This document shows positions 35,619 to 44,649 of a stretch of DNA of 55,953 nt, in pieces (the stretch's first letter is position 1; each line of letters starts with the position of its first letter). The notes below the pieces were generated by a model. That model did not search any database. It saw only the letters and a program-made list of their open reading frames with translations, and was not told the DNA's origin. The DNA lies in NCBI GenBank assembly GCA_014804695.1, contig JAAUZJ010000053.1, positions 1 through 55,953 on the forward strand. Direction: 5' to 3'. The DNA comes from Lachnospiraceae bacterium (GTDB lineage Bacteria; Bacillota; Clostridia; Lachnospirales; Lachnospiraceae). Both the position numbers and the translations under genes were made by a program.

Positions 35619-35656
35619 ATCTCTGTCCTGAACGGAGGATTTAAACGGAAAGAGAG

Positions 35657-37942
35657 GTGTCATTGAGAAGACCTATATGTATTATCGGTCTTGCCTTTGT
35701 TATTATAATTGTGATTTATATGTATATAATGCCGCTTCCCGAGCCTTCGTTTGAGGCGCTTGAGGGAAGCATGGCAGTTTTGACAGGGCAGGTCGATAAG
35801 AAAGAATATCGCATTTCTTACGGAAAAGAAATTCTAATTATTTATCTAAAAGAAGTTCAGATTTTAAATCCAAAACCAACAAATTCAAAATTAAATTTAG
35901 ATTTAACATCGGATGTATCGGAGATTAAAGGCGTCTTGTGCTATATGGAAGATACGAAAGAGCCGAGACTTGGCAGCCACGTAAAGGTTCAGGGGAAGTT
36001 CAAAGAATTTGCCAAGGCTACTAACTACGGAGAGTTCGATGCGCGAAGTTATTATGAAATCCTGGGTATGCAGATCAGACTGCAAAGCGGCGTAATAATA
36101 GAAGAGAGCGCTGAATATGATATGCTGCGTGAGAAACTTTGGGAATTGAAGCGATATCTTTTATCACTTAGCGAGTTATGCTTTGGTGAAGACGCCCATA
36201 TCATGAAAGCCATGCTGCTTGGTGAAAAAAGTGGTTTGGATGAGGATACGAAGCAGTTGTATCAGCTTAACGGTGTTATTCATATCCTCAGTATCAGCGG
36301 TCTTCATATTTCTATTATCGGCATGGGGCTTTATAAATTACTAAATAAGCTAAGAAATCCTAAAATAGCAAGTGTTATTATTTCTATATGTTTTATGTAT
36401 TGTTACGGAATGATGTGCGGTATGAGTGTTTCTGCACTTAGGGCAATTGTTATGTTTGGATTTAACATTGCAGCAGGGGTGTTTGGGCGTACCTATGATA
36501 TGCTTACAGCTATGGCGATTGTGGGTATTTCAATTCTTGCCGGGCAGCCTTTATATTTATACCACAGCGGCTTCCTTTTTTCCTTTGGGGCAATTATTGC
36601 GATTGGATTATTTTATCCGGAAGTGGAAGAAAATCTGCTGGGTGATACTAAATTAAAAAAACTTATGTCAACCAGCCTTTCAATATCAATTGTTACTTTA
36701 CCGGTATATCTTTGCTTTTACTTTGAATATCCGCTTTATTCCATATTTTTAAATTTGATAATCATTCCCGGAACCACGTTTATTGTGACTGATGGCTTGA
36801 TATGCCTTATTGCAGCAGTGTTTTACCTTCCCCTTGGGAAATATCTTGCTATTCCCGTCCATCTGATGTTTAGGTTCTATGAATTGTGCTGCAACGCAGC
36901 GCTTCATCTTCCGGGAAGCAGAAGTATTCTGGGAAAACCGGAGCAATGGCAGGTGGTTGTTTTTATACTGATAATATCGCTTGTAATTCTTGCGAACAAA
37001 AAACTGACTAAACTGCAGTTTTGGCAGTGGGTTATGGCGGCAATTTTATGTATAACCATGAGGTTTCAGAGTGGGCTTACAATTACGGCGCTGGATGTAG
37101 GTCAGGGAGACAGTATTTTTATTTCAGATTCAAATAGCGGACGTTATCTTATTGATGGTGGGAGTTCCAGTAAAAAAGATGTCGGAACCTATCAAATACT
37201 ACCTTTTTTAAAAGCAAAAGGGACTGACAGGCTGGATGCGGTCTTTGTGACACACATGGACAGCGACCATTACAATGGGATTCAGGCATTAATTGATGAT
37301 ATGACACAGGGCGGAATTAAAATTAAAAATCTGATCATGCCGGAGATTGGCGAGAAAAGTAGGAGTGAGGCATATCACGAGCTGGTGGATGCGGCACAGA
37401 AGGCCGGAATCAAAGTGGTTTACATAAATAAGGGTGAATCATTGCAGCATGGAAAATTGAAACTGACATGTCTGCATCCCGAAGAAGGGGAAGAGAGTGA
37501 AGATACCAATTCTATGTCCACAGTCCTGTATTTGGAATATGAAGCCTTTAGTGCGCTTTTTACCGGAGATTTGGAAAAAGAGGGGGAAAAGGCTGTTACG
37601 GAATATATCTCTGGAAATATAGAAGAGGCGGAAGGATATTTGACAGAAAATGGAATAAAATATACCCATATAAAGGATATAAACAATATAACTTTATTAA
37701 AAGTAGCGCATCATGGCTCCAGAAATTCCACAGCGCAGGACTTTATAGAGCTTGTATCTCCGCGCATTGCCCTAATCTCCGCAGGAAGAGACAACAGCTA
37801 TGGACATCCCCACGCCGAGACATTAGAACGGCTTGAAAACGCCGGAAGCCTTATTTACCGGACGGACAAAGGCGGAGCTGTTACAGTGACGTATCGTGAC
37901 GGCAGGGTAAGTGTGGAGTGCTTTCTAAATGATAGTGACTAG
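35657..37942 (+). CDS. comEC: ComEC/Rec2 competence DNA channel
   Basis: This 761-residue multi-pass protein has an N-terminal DUF4131-like soluble domain (about 25-165), the Competence domain of hydrophobic helices (about 195-475: GVIHILSISGLHISIIG, the GMSVSALRAIVMFG segment) and a C-terminal metallo-beta-lactamase domain (about 490-750) with THMDSDHYNG near 531-540, LYLEYEAFSALFTGD and KVAHHGSRNST. ComEC imports single-stranded DNA across the membrane. The start is GTG at 35657 or TTG at 35663; both have purine-rich sites. The complete length suggests a functional channel alongside ComEA. Confidence 0.94.
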   Translation: MSLRRPICIIGLAFVIIIVIYMYIMPLPEPSFEALEGSMAVLTGQVDKKEYRISYGKEILIIYLKEVQILNPKPTNSKLNLDLTSDVSEIKGVLCYMEDTKEPRLGSHVKVQGKFKEFAKATNYGEFDARSYYEILGMQIRLQSGVIIEESAEYDMLREKLWELKRYLLSLSELCFGEDAHIMKAMLLGEKSGLDEDTKQLYQLNGVIHILSISGLHISIIGMGLYKLLNKLRNPKIASVIISICFMYCYGMMCGMSVSALRAIVMFGFNIAAGVFGRTYDMLTAMAIVGISILAGQPLYLYHSGFLFSFGAIIAIGLFYPEVEENLLGDTKLKKLMSTSLSISIVTLPVYLCFYFEYPLYSIFLNLIIIPGTTFIVTDGLICLIAAVFYLPLGKYLAIPVHLMFRFYELCCNAALHLPGSRSILGKPEQWQVVVFILIISLVILANKKLTKLQFWQWVMAAILCITMRFQSGLTITALDVGQGDSIFISDSNSGRYLIDGGSSSKKDVGTYQILPFLKAKGTDRLDAVFVTHMDSDHYNGIQALIDDMTQGGIKIKNLIMPEIGEKSRSEAYHELVDAAQKAGIKVVYINKGESLQHGKLKLTCLHPEEGEESEDTNSMSTVLYLEYEAFSALFTGDLEKEGEKAVTEYISGNIEEAEGYLTENGIKYTHIKDINNITLLKVAHHGSRNSTAQDFIELVSPRIALISAGRDNSYGHPHAETLERLENAGSLIYRTDKGGAVTVTYRDGRVSVECFLNDSD

Positions 37943-38010
37943 CCAAAAATGATATCGGATGATATAATGAGCGTTAGTGAGGAGAGTATGAGATTTAGGA
38001 GACAGCACAT

Positions 38011-38988
38011 ATGCAGAAGCTTAATGAAGAAATAAAGTCCGGACAGCTTAAGCCCCTCTATCTGCTTTACGGTGAGGAGGATTACCTTATAAAGCAGTAT
38101 AGAGACCGGCTTAAAGATGCGCTTATGAATGGCGGCGACTCGATGAACTATCATTATTTCGAGGGAAAAGATGTAAATATCGGAGAAGTGATCGACCTGG
38201 CGGAAACGATGCCGTTTTTTTCTGACAGACGTGTCATAATTATTGAGAACAGCGGTCTCTTTAAGCGTGGAGGAGAGCAGCTTGCGGAATATTTAAAGGA
38301 GCCTTCCGAAACTGCATTTTTTGTTTTGGTGGAAAAAGAGATTGATAAGCGCAGCAAACTTTTTAAAGCGGTATCTGCAAATGGGCGTGCCATAGAGTTT
38401 AAGGCGCAGGATGAAGCGGTGCTCAAACGCTGGATTCTTGGAATTTTAAAGAAAGAAAATAAAAAAATCACGGAAAGGGATTTACAGCATTTCTTAGAGA
38501 AAACCGGAACCGATATGGAGAATATCAGTAAGGAGTTAGAGAAGCTGATCTGTTATTGTATTGATAAAGAGGTAATTGACAGAGCGGACATTGAAGCGGT
38601 CTGTATCAGACAGATAAATAACCAGATCTTTGATATGATGAATGCAATTGCTGAAAAAAAGCAGAAAGAAGCGATGGAGCTTTACTACGATCTGCTAACA
38701 TTAAAAGAACCGCCTATGCGGATTCTCTTTCTTCTCGCAAGACAGTTCAATATGCTTTTGCAGGTTAAGGAATTAAATAACAAGAGTTATTCTTCTAAAA
38801 CCATAGGCGAAAACGTCGGCCTGCCTGGCTTTATTGCCGGAAAATACGTGAATCAGGCCGCGAAATTCTCCACTGCCGATCTGCGCCTTGCCGTAAGTGA
38901 CTGCGTAGAAACGGAAGAGGCTGTAAAAACCGGTAAGATGAATGATGTACTCAGCGTGGAGTTACTGCTTATAAAATATAGCGCTTGA
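38011..38988 (+). CDS. holA: DNA polymerase III subunit delta
   Basis: This 325-residue clamp-loader subunit opens the beta clamp during replication. The N-terminal PLYLLYGEEDYLIKQY, the FFSDRRVIIIENSGLF segment and the C-terminal RILFLLARQFNMLLQVKEL are typical HolA features, and length is normal. The ATG follows GGAGACAG. In Firmicutes holA commonly follows comEC, as here, which supports both calls. It ends 6 bases from the convergent cytidylate-kinase-like gene, with no room for a conventional terminator. Confidence 0.95.
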   Translation: MQKLNEEIKSGQLKPLYLLYGEEDYLIKQYRDRLKDALMNGGDSMNYHYFEGKDVNIGEVIDLAETMPFFSDRRVIIIENSGLFKRGGEQLAEYLKEPSETAFFVLVEKEIDKRSKLFKAVSANGRAIEFKAQDEAVLKRWILGILKKENKKITERDLQHFLEKTGTDMENISKELEKLICYCIDKEVIDRADIEAVCIRQINNQIFDMMNAIAEKKQKEAMELYYDLLTLKEPPMRILFLLARQFNMLLQVKELNNKSYSSKTIGENVGLPGFIAGKYVNQAAKFSTADLRLAVSDCVETEEAVKTGKMNDVLSVELLLIKYSA

Positions 38989-38994
38989 CTATTT

Positions 38995-39588
38995 TTAGTT
39001 CCTAGCCCTGACCATAGCCTCCAAAATATCCACACACCCATCCACACCAAACGCAGCGCGGTTCAAAAGTATGTCCTTGCCTTCCTTCCTATCCCATTTT
39101 CCATTGGAATAGTAGGTATAATAATTACGTCTTTCATTATCCATTCTTTTTACAAGCTTTTTGGCCTCAGCTTCCGATATGCCATGCTTATTTTGTATTA
39201 TTTCCACTCTTTTTTCAAAAGGTGCGTAAATAAATGCCTTAATGCAGTTAGGATTATCCCGAAGGATATAGTCTGCAAGACGGCCGACTATGATACATGA
39301 GCCTTTGACTGCAAGGTCATTGATTATATCTGTCTGGAGTTTGAAAAGTTTATCACCCATAGATGGGCTGAGTCTGCCAATAGTTAAGTATGGGCTGAGG
39401 GCATGACCGTAATAGGTTTCGTCGGAAGGCGCAAGTACCTTTATATCAATTCCGCTCTTCTGGGCCGCAAGGGCAAGCATATCCTTATCATAGAGCTCAA
39501 AACCTATGCGTTCTCCCAGTTTTTTGCCGATTTCGTGACCTTCGGCGCCAAATTCCCTTCCTATTGTTATTATCAGTTTTTCGTTCAT
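38995..39588 (-). CDS. Cytidylate kinase-like family protein
   Basis: This 197-residue P-loop protein has the cytidylate-kinase-like fold: ITIGREFGAEGHEIGKKL at the N-terminus serves as a variant Walker A, then YDKDMLALAAQKSGI, GSCIIVGRLADYIL, and a C-terminal lid with RRNYYTYYS. Family members differ from true Cmk and their substrates are not well defined. It begins 9 bases after the ABC ATPase gene, with GGGGGT as ribosome site, so it is the last gene of the amino-acid transporter operon. The functional link to transport is unknown. Confidence 0.88.
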   Translation of the reverse strand: MNEKLIITIGREFGAEGHEIGKKLGERIGFELYDKDMLALAAQKSGIDIKVLAPSDETYYGHALSPYLTIGRLSPSMGDKLFKLQTDIINDLAVKGSCIIVGRLADYILRDNPNCIKAFIYAPFEKRVEIIQNKHGISEAEAKKLVKRMDNERRNYYTYYSNGKWDRKEGKDILLNRAAFGVDGCVDILEAMVRARN

Positions 39589-39597
39589 TTCTACCCC

Positions 39598-40353
39598 CTA
39601 CAGCACCTTATTAAGAAAACTTATCGTCCGCTCTTCCTTAGCATGGTTGAAAATCTCATCCGGTGTGCCTTCTTCCACGATATAACCGCCGTCCATGAAG
39701 ATAATACGGTCTGCCACCTCTCTTGCAAAGCCCATTTCGTGTGTGACAACTATCATAGTCATTCCATCCTTGGCAAGCGCCTTCATTACATCCAGTACTT
39801 CACCGACCATTTCAGGATCGAGAGCAGATGTGGGTTCATCAAAAAGCATGATATCAGGCGACATGGCAAGAGAGCGTGCAATCGCGCAGCGCTGCTTCTG
39901 ACCGCCTGAAAGCTGTCTTGGAAAAGCATTGGCCTTGTCTTCAAGACCGACTCTTTTAAGAAGCTCCATAGCTTTTTTCTTGGCATCATCCTTGCTCATG
40001 AGCTTGAGTTCTACCGGAGCCAACGTAATATTATTAAGAATAGACAGGTTTGAGAAAAGATTAAAATGCTGGAAAACCATGCCTATATTTTCGCGTACTT
40101 TATTGATATTAATCTTTTTATCCGTTATATTGTTTCCGTCTACGATTATTTCCCCGCCGTTTGCCTCTTCCAATTTGTTTAAGCAACGCAGGAATGTACT
40201 TTTTCCTGAGCCGGAAGGCCCGATCAGGCATACTACCTCGCCCTCATGGACTTCTACGTTCATATCTTTTAATACTTCCAGTTCCCCGAAGCACTTTCTT
40301 AAGCTTTTAACAGAAATCTTAACGGGTTTTTCCGATAAATTCTTATTTTCCAT
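39598..40353 (-). CDS. Polar amino-acid ABC transporter ATP-binding protein
   Basis: This 251-residue ATPase has Walker [10 protein letters not shown], the Q-loop in [10 protein letters not shown], signature LSGGQKQR, Walker [13 protein letters not shown] and the switch His in VTHEMGF. The [18 protein letters not shown] segment places it in the GlnQ/ArtP (PAAT) class. It powers the importer made with the preceding permease and binding protein. Its start overlaps the permease end by 11 bases and AAGGAAGG precedes it. Confidence 0.96.
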   Translation of the reverse strand: MENKNLSEKPVKISVKSLRKCFGELEVLKDMNVEVHEGEVVCLIGPSGSGKSTFLRCLNKLEEANGGEIIVDGNNITDKKININKVRENIGMVFQHFNLFSNLSILNNITLAPVELKLMSKDDAKKKAMELLKRVGLEDKANAFPRQLSGGQKQRCAIARSLAMSPDIMLFDEPTSALDPEMVGEVLDVMKALAKDGMTMIVVTHEMGFAREVADRIIFMDGGYIVEEGTPDEIFNHAKEERTISFLNKVL

Positions 40354-41023
40354 GTGATACCTTCCTTTCTACTATCTGGGCAATTTTAGAAAGAACAGTG
40401 CAGATTACCAGATAATAAATCGCTACCGTTAACCAGATGGGCATGGATCTGGCAGTTGCATTGGCTACCAGAATTTTGCCGTTCTGCGTCAGTTCGCGGA
40501 TACCGATGATTGAAATTAAGGAGGTATCCTTCAGGGAAATAATAAACTGATTGATAATTGCGGGAAGCATAGTGAAAAATGCCTGAGGAAGCACGATTTT
40601 ACGCATTGCCTTGCCATAGGAGAGTCCAAGGCTTCTTGCTGCTTCCATTTGGCCTATATCAACAGACTCAATACCACCCCTTACAATCTCCGCCATGTAG
40701 GCGCCCGCATTCAGACTAAGCGCTACCGCACCCGCAGTAAAAGGACCGCCTATCAGTTTCCACTGAAAACCATAGGGCCTGAGTGTCTGGGCCAGACCGT
40801 AGTAGATTATGAAAGTCTGTACCAACAGGGGGGTACCACGTATAATTCCTATGTAAATTTTGGATATCCACTCCAAAATCCTGACTTTTGACACTGTAAA
40901 AAGTCCAAAAATGATGCCAAGAACAGTAGCGGCTATCAAAGATACGATTGCCAGTTTTACAGTTTCTGAAAGAGCCGCCATAAAAGTATCGAAACTCCCG
41001 GTTATTACCTCCCAAAGTACCAT
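40343..41023 (-). CDS. Polar amino-acid ABC transporter permease
   Basis: This 226-residue permease of the His/Glu/Gln/Arg class has about five helices, [15 protein letters not shown] after the second helix, and the EAA-type loop visible as [22 protein letters not shown]. Only one permease gene is present, so a homodimer is likely. It is separated from the binding-protein gene by about 110 bases containing a hairpin and coupled to the ATPase gene by overlap. Confidence 0.95.
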   Translation of the reverse strand: MVLWEVITGSFDTFMAALSETVKLAIVSLIAATVLGIIFGLFTVSKVRILEWISKIYIGIIRGTPLLVQTFIIYYGLAQTLRPYGFQWKLIGGPFTAGAVALSLNAGAYMAEIVRGGIESVDIGQMEAARSLGLSYGKAMRKIVLPQAFFTMLPAIINQFIISLKDTSLISIIGIRELTQNGKILVANATARSMPIWLTVAIYYLVICTVLSKIAQIVERKVSHGK

Positions 41024-41058
41024 GTTTACACCCCTTTGTTAAAATATTAATCAGAAAT

Positions 41059-41088
41059 CTGCCTGCAGGCTGTGACCCCCGCAGGCAG
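41059..41088 (-). other. Intercistronic hairpin between binding protein and permease genes
   Basis: CTGCCTGC (41059-41066) and GCAGGCAG (41081-41088) form a perfect 8-bp stem around 14 bases. No T-run follows on the minus strand. As at 7015-7050, it probably keeps the upstream binding-protein mRNA in excess. Confidence 0.6.
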
Positions 41089-41132
41089 CAGTTACCAAAC
41101 ATTATCAGTTCAGTAAATATACATTATGAATA

Positions 41133-42005
41133 CTATTCGGTTGCAATATAAGTATTGAGAATTTCATCATACTTACCGCTTGCCTTTAAGTTCGCAAGAC
41201 CTGCATTGAACATCTCAACAAGCTCAGGATTTTCACCCTTCAAAGTAGCGAAACCATAAGAAGAACCTCTTTCCATATCAAGTGGAAGTGCTAAAGCAGT
41301 ACCTCTTGAAATTTCATATCCAAGTACCGGATAATCATCGAAACATGCTGCGCTTGTACCTGATAAAACGTCCTGATACATAGTAGCGGAATCCTCAAAC
41401 TGTGTAATCGTGAAACCATACTCGTCTGCAATAGATTCTGCAAATGTACAGCCTTCTGTAGCAATCTTAGCAGCTACCTGTAAGCCTGCAAGGTCTTCAT
41501 AAGAAGCGATGTCAGAATCAGCAGCTACAGCCATACCTACACCTGAATCATAGTAAGGTTCGGAAAAATCATATAATTCTTCTCTTGCTTCGGTAATTGA
41601 CATACCTGCGATAACACCGTCAGCTTCACCGGTCTCCATAGCGGTTACTGCTGCGGAGAAACCTACAACCTGTAACTCATACTCAAAGCCCTGATCTTCT
41701 GCGATTGCTGCTAAAAGGTCAAGGTCGATTCCTACCATTTCGCCGTTCTCATTCTCGAACTCAAAAGGCGCAAATGTTGTGTCGGTTGCAATAACATAGA
41801 CTTTGCCTTCAGTATCAGCAGAGGTATCTGCCGGAGCTGCTGTTGTATCTGCTGCAGCGTCTGTGTTAGCTGTTGTGTCAGCAGAAGTGTCTGCGTTGGT
41901 TGTGTTAGCATCAGTTGTGCCTGCATTTCCGCTATCGCTGTTTCCACAAGCGGTTAAGGAAAGCATCATAGCTGCTGCCAGTGAAAGTGCTGTTAATTTT
42001 TTCAT
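41133..42005 (-). CDS. Amino-acid ABC transporter substrate-binding lipoprotein
   Basis: This 290-residue lipoprotein has lipobox LTAC (Cys20), a Thr/Ala/Asp/Asn-rich low-complexity linker (about 22-65), and a family 3 binding domain: KVYVIATDTTFAPFEFENENGEMVGIDLD-type start (read in two parts), the YDFSEPYYDSGVGMAV segment and the ARG-like DDYPVLGYEI stretch. The ATG follows AAGGAGG. The ligand is a polar amino acid, possibly glutamine, arginine or cystine; the sequence does not decide. Transcription appears to start from a promoter near 42100 and pass an attenuator hairpin. Confidence 0.94.
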   Translation of the reverse strand: MKKLTALSLAAAMMLSLTACGNSDSGNAGTTDANTTNADTSADTTANTDAAADTTAAPADTSADTEGKVYVIATDTTFAPFEFENENGEMVGIDLDLLAAIAEDQGFEYELQVVGFSAAVTAMETGEADGVIAGMSITEAREELYDFSEPYYDSGVGMAVAADSDIASYEDLAGLQVAAKIATEGCTFAESIADEYGFTITQFEDSATMYQDVLSGTSAACFDDYPVLGYEISRGTALALPLDMERGSSYGFATLKGENPELVEMFNAGLANLKASGKYDEILNTYIATE

Positions 42006-42032
42006 AATATAATCCTCCTTAAATCTGATAGT

Positions 42033-42081
42033 AAAGTTAAAAAAGCGATAACGCCTGTAAGGGTTATCGCCTTTGATAACT
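42033..42081 (-). promoter_or_regulatory. Attenuator in the leader of the amino-acid transporter operon
   Basis: On the minus strand, GCGATAAC (42070-42063) and GTTATCGC (42051-42044) form a hairpin that is followed at once by TTTTTT (42043-42038), a complete terminator ahead of the first gene. A GTTATC just upstream (42080-42075) can pair with the same GATAAC and so prevent the terminator from forming. Together these make a plausible transcription attenuator. The sensing agent (ligand, protein or translation) is not visible. Confidence 0.65.
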
Positions 42082-42096
42082 TGACTCTTTTACCAT

Positions 42097-42124
42097 CTTA
42101 TATCATATGTCTATTGTTTGTCAA
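42097..42124 (-). promoter_or_regulatory. Probable sigma-A promoter of the amino-acid transporter operon
   Basis: On the minus strand a perfect TTGACA (42124-42119) is followed after 16 bases by TATAAG. The predicted leader is about 85 bases and includes the attenuator. Confidence 0.65.
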
Positions 42125-42176
42125 CTTATAAATTTTTTTAAAAAAGGTTTAAAAAATATAAAAATTAGAATTTAAC

Positions 42177-42206
42177 TGCAACTTTTTATATTATTTTGCT
42201 CTCTAT
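42177..42206 (+). promoter_or_regulatory. Conserved ECF-type promoter, site 1 (sigma-WG gene)
   Basis: TGCAAC at 42177-42182, exactly 17 bases, then TCTCTAT at 42200-42206. An A/T-rich stretch precedes it. The same pair with the same spacing is found upstream of three other units in this cluster, and it does not resemble the sigma-A consensus. Position about 80 bases before the sigma gene suggests self-activation. Confidence 0.8.
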
Positions 42207-42286
42207 CATATTGTGATTTTTATAAAAAGAAGTCATAATAAGATGTAGACGTACTTACAGTAGGTGAAGGGAGATAAATACGAAAT

Positions 42287-44464
42287 ATGAAAGCACCGGA
42301 AGAACTGCAAAAGGCAGTCGAGAGCTACAAAGCTGGGAATGGGGAGGCTTTTGAACAGGTCTATAACCTGTCCCACAAATATCTGTATGTCTGTATAAGG
42401 CATATAGTAAGGGATGATGAAGCAGCAGTGGATATGCTGCAGGAAACTTATCTGGAGATAAGCAGAAACATTGGACAGTTGAACAGTATTGAGGATTTCC
42501 TTAACTGGGCGGCAGTGATAGCCAAGAGGAAATGCTATGCTTATATGAATAAAAGTGACAAGTATGTCATTTTTGGCTCGGGAAAAGATGAAGAAGAACA
42601 GGATATTATTGAGAGTGTTGCAGATAATGAAGCCTTTATACCGGAATCCATCATGCAGGACAGAGAGAAGAGCCGCTTGATAATGGAGATCATAGACGGC
42701 TTAAGCGATATGCAGAGGCTGTGCGTTATAGCCTATTTTTATAATGAACAGACGCAGGAGGAAATAGCCGAGGAGCTGGGAATACCGGTAAATACCGTTA
42801 AATCCCACATAAACCGCGCCAAAGTTAAGATAAAAGAAGAGGTACTGACCTTAGAGAGAGAAAAAGATACAAAGCTCTACGCTATCATACCTTTTATGCT
42901 GCTTTACTTTGCGAAAGAAGCTCAGGACTGCGAAGCAGTGCCTATGCCGGATACACTTGCAAACCTTATAGTGAAGCCGGAGAGCGATTCATCAGAGAAA
43001 AAAGGAGGAAAGCTTGCTAAACTCAGCACAAAAGCCAAGCTTCTTATAGGAACATTGGTATTTATCGGTGCAGCAGCCATAACCGGCGCGGTAATAATGA
43101 ATGCTACATCCGGTAACGAACAGCCTGCAGAACAGGAACTTGCCTTGGCGGAAGCAGAGAATACAGGCACAGAGGAGGAAGAGCTATTGGAAATGGAAAC
43201 AGCCGAAGAGACGGAGCTTCCTGCTGAGAACGAAGAGGAAGGGTATGCAGAACTGCCAATCTCTGGCGTATATGATGAACTGCGGGAAGGCAGGGATGGA
43301 ATCATAGTAGCCCGCAACGGTGAAAAATGGGGACTTGTTACTTATGATAATGAAATCCTCGTGCCGTTTGAATATGATGAGGCATGTCAGGCTCCTAATG
43401 ACGACGGACAGACCTTTTTCGGAAATGAAGGCGATTACAGGGTTTTTGACAGGGAAGGGAATGAAATCTTTACGACTGATAAGCCCATAAAGGCAGTCAG
43501 TGAGGGAGTCGTACTCTGGCAGCAGTTGGATGAGAGAGAAATATTCATTAATTTTGGTTATGTGAAGCTGGACGGTACGGTTCTGTATGAGTCTGACGGT
43601 GAGGATGTTTATCGACAAAGCGGAGCTGTTGGATTTAATGAAGGCTTTGCTGTATTTGCCACCTATGATATAGAGGAGGGAGAGTCGGAATACCTCATGG
43701 AGGCAGATGGAAAGTTTGTGGATATTTTTGACAAGCGGGATAGGAACATCTTTCCGGAGCGGTATCAACCGCATGAAGCTTCAGGAACAATGGGTGGTTC
43801 CGGAACTGGTACGAATTTCATTACTTCTTATCCTATAGGAGCATGTTATAAGGAATATTATGTAAACCGAGGAATGGCTTTTGAAGATCTTTACTCGATG
43901 TTTTGGCTGCATAATGTGGAGGGAACAGAGCAATATAGTTTTGATATGCATGACTTCGCCGATTATGCCGGTTATTCGTGGGGAGACGGTGTGAATTGGG
44001 GCGTAACAGCTTTTTATAATAACGGAAATTACTGCTACAGCGCGGAAACTGTCATAGCAATATATATGGGAAGCGATGAAGAAAGAAAATATTATTTGAT
44101 TGACACTGCCAAACAGGAAGTGGTTAAGGATGGATACAGTCATGAAACCATTTTAACCGATTCGGCAATTTTGGCACAAGGCGAATACATTGAAATCAGC
44201 GACACAACGTACTGGCTGGCTAAGCAGGATGGTAAGTGGGGGTATATGGATCATGACGGCAATTTAATTGCGACGTTTGACGATGCATCCCGGTTCTATA
44301 ACGGTCAGGCTATGGTGATTGAAGACGGTTACGCGCACTTCATTGATGAGGATATGAACCTCGGAGAATGGAAAATACCGGCTGATTCGGTAGGCGGCTA
44401 TGGTGAGGTCTATGTTTTGGAGACACCGGAAGGGCAGAAATGCTTTGTGGCGCCGGAGACGTGA
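42287..44464 (+). CDS. Membrane-tethered ECF sigma factor fused to extracellular WG-repeat domain
   Basis: This 725-residue protein combines three units. Residues 1-190 are an ECF sigma factor: region 2 with EAFEQVYNLSHKYLY and AVDMLQETYLEI, and a region 4 helix-turn-helix with QTQEEIAEELGIPVNTVKSH (about 155-174). About 250-271 is a single membrane helix (LLIGTLVFIGAAAI) preceded by a basic Lys-rich segment, so the sigma part is cytoplasmic. An acidic linker (about 285-318) leads to an extracellular region of about 400 residues with WG repeats (NGEKWGLVTYDNEIL; DGKWGYMDHDGNLI). No anti-sigma gene is next to it. I infer that the outer domain controls the sigma factor directly, possibly by proteolytic release. 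Confidence 0.88.
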   Translation: MKAPEELQKAVESYKAGNGEAFEQVYNLSHKYLYVCIRHIVRDDEAAVDMLQETYLEISRNIGQLNSIEDFLNWAAVIAKRKCYAYMNKSDKYVIFGSGKDEEEQDIIESVADNEAFIPESIMQDREKSRLIMEIIDGLSDMQRLCVIAYFYNEQTQEEIAEELGIPVNTVKSHINRAKVKIKEEVLTLEREKDTKLYAIIPFMLLYFAKEAQDCEAVPMPDTLANLIVKPESDSSEKKGGKLAKLSTKAKLLIGTLVFIGAAAITGAVIMNATSGNEQPAEQELALAEAENTGTEEEELLEMETAEETELPAENEEEGYAELPISGVYDELREGRDGIIVARNGEKWGLVTYDNEILVPFEYDEACQAPNDDGQTFFGNEGDYRVFDREGNEIFTTDKPIKAVSEGVVLWQQLDEREIFINFGYVKLDGTVLYESDGEDVYRQSGAVGFNEGFAVFATYDIEEGESEYLMEADGKFVDIFDKRDRNIFPERYQPHEASGTMGGSGTGTNFITSYPIGACYKEYYVNRGMAFEDLYSMFWLHNVEGTEQYSFDMHDFADYAGYSWGDGVNWGVTAFYNNGNYCYSAETVIAIYMGSDEERKYYLIDTAKQEVVKDGYSHETILTDSAILAQGEYIEISDTTYWLAKQDGKWGYMDHDGNLIATFDDASRFYNGQAMVIEDGYAHFIDEDMNLGEWKIPADSVGGYGEVYVLETPEGQKCFVAPET

Positions 44465-44497
44465 AATTAAGGGAAGTTTAGAAAGATAATAGTAATT

Positions 44498-44534
44498 AAT
44501 GCAGGTGGAGAAGATTCTGCCTGCATTTTATTTA
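44498..44534 (+). terminator. Rho-independent terminator of the sigma-WG gene
   Basis: AATGCAGG (44498-44505) pairs with CCTGCATT (44520-44527), followed by TTTTATTT. The next unit therefore needs its own promoter, which is seen at 44574. Confidence 0.8.
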
Positions 44535-44573
44535 TAAAAAAATAACATTTTTTTACAAAATTTTCAAATTAGG

Positions 44574-44603
44574 TGCAACCTTATGGCTGTTAATGCTCTC
44601 TAT
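44574..44603 (+). promoter_or_regulatory. Conserved ECF-type promoter, site 2 (lipoprotein gene)
   Basis: TGCAAC at 44574-44579, 17 bases, TCTCTAT at 44597-44603; identical boxes and spacing to site 1, about 47 bases before the ATG at 44650. Confidence 0.8.
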
Positions 44604-44649
44604 ATATCTATATGTAGGAACTAAAAAATGAAAAATGGAGGATAACATT

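Noticed and set aside
43184..43774. Long minus-strand frame under the sigma-WG gene
   Set aside because: It is antisense to a clear coding sequence, with no ribosome site and no recognisable protein.
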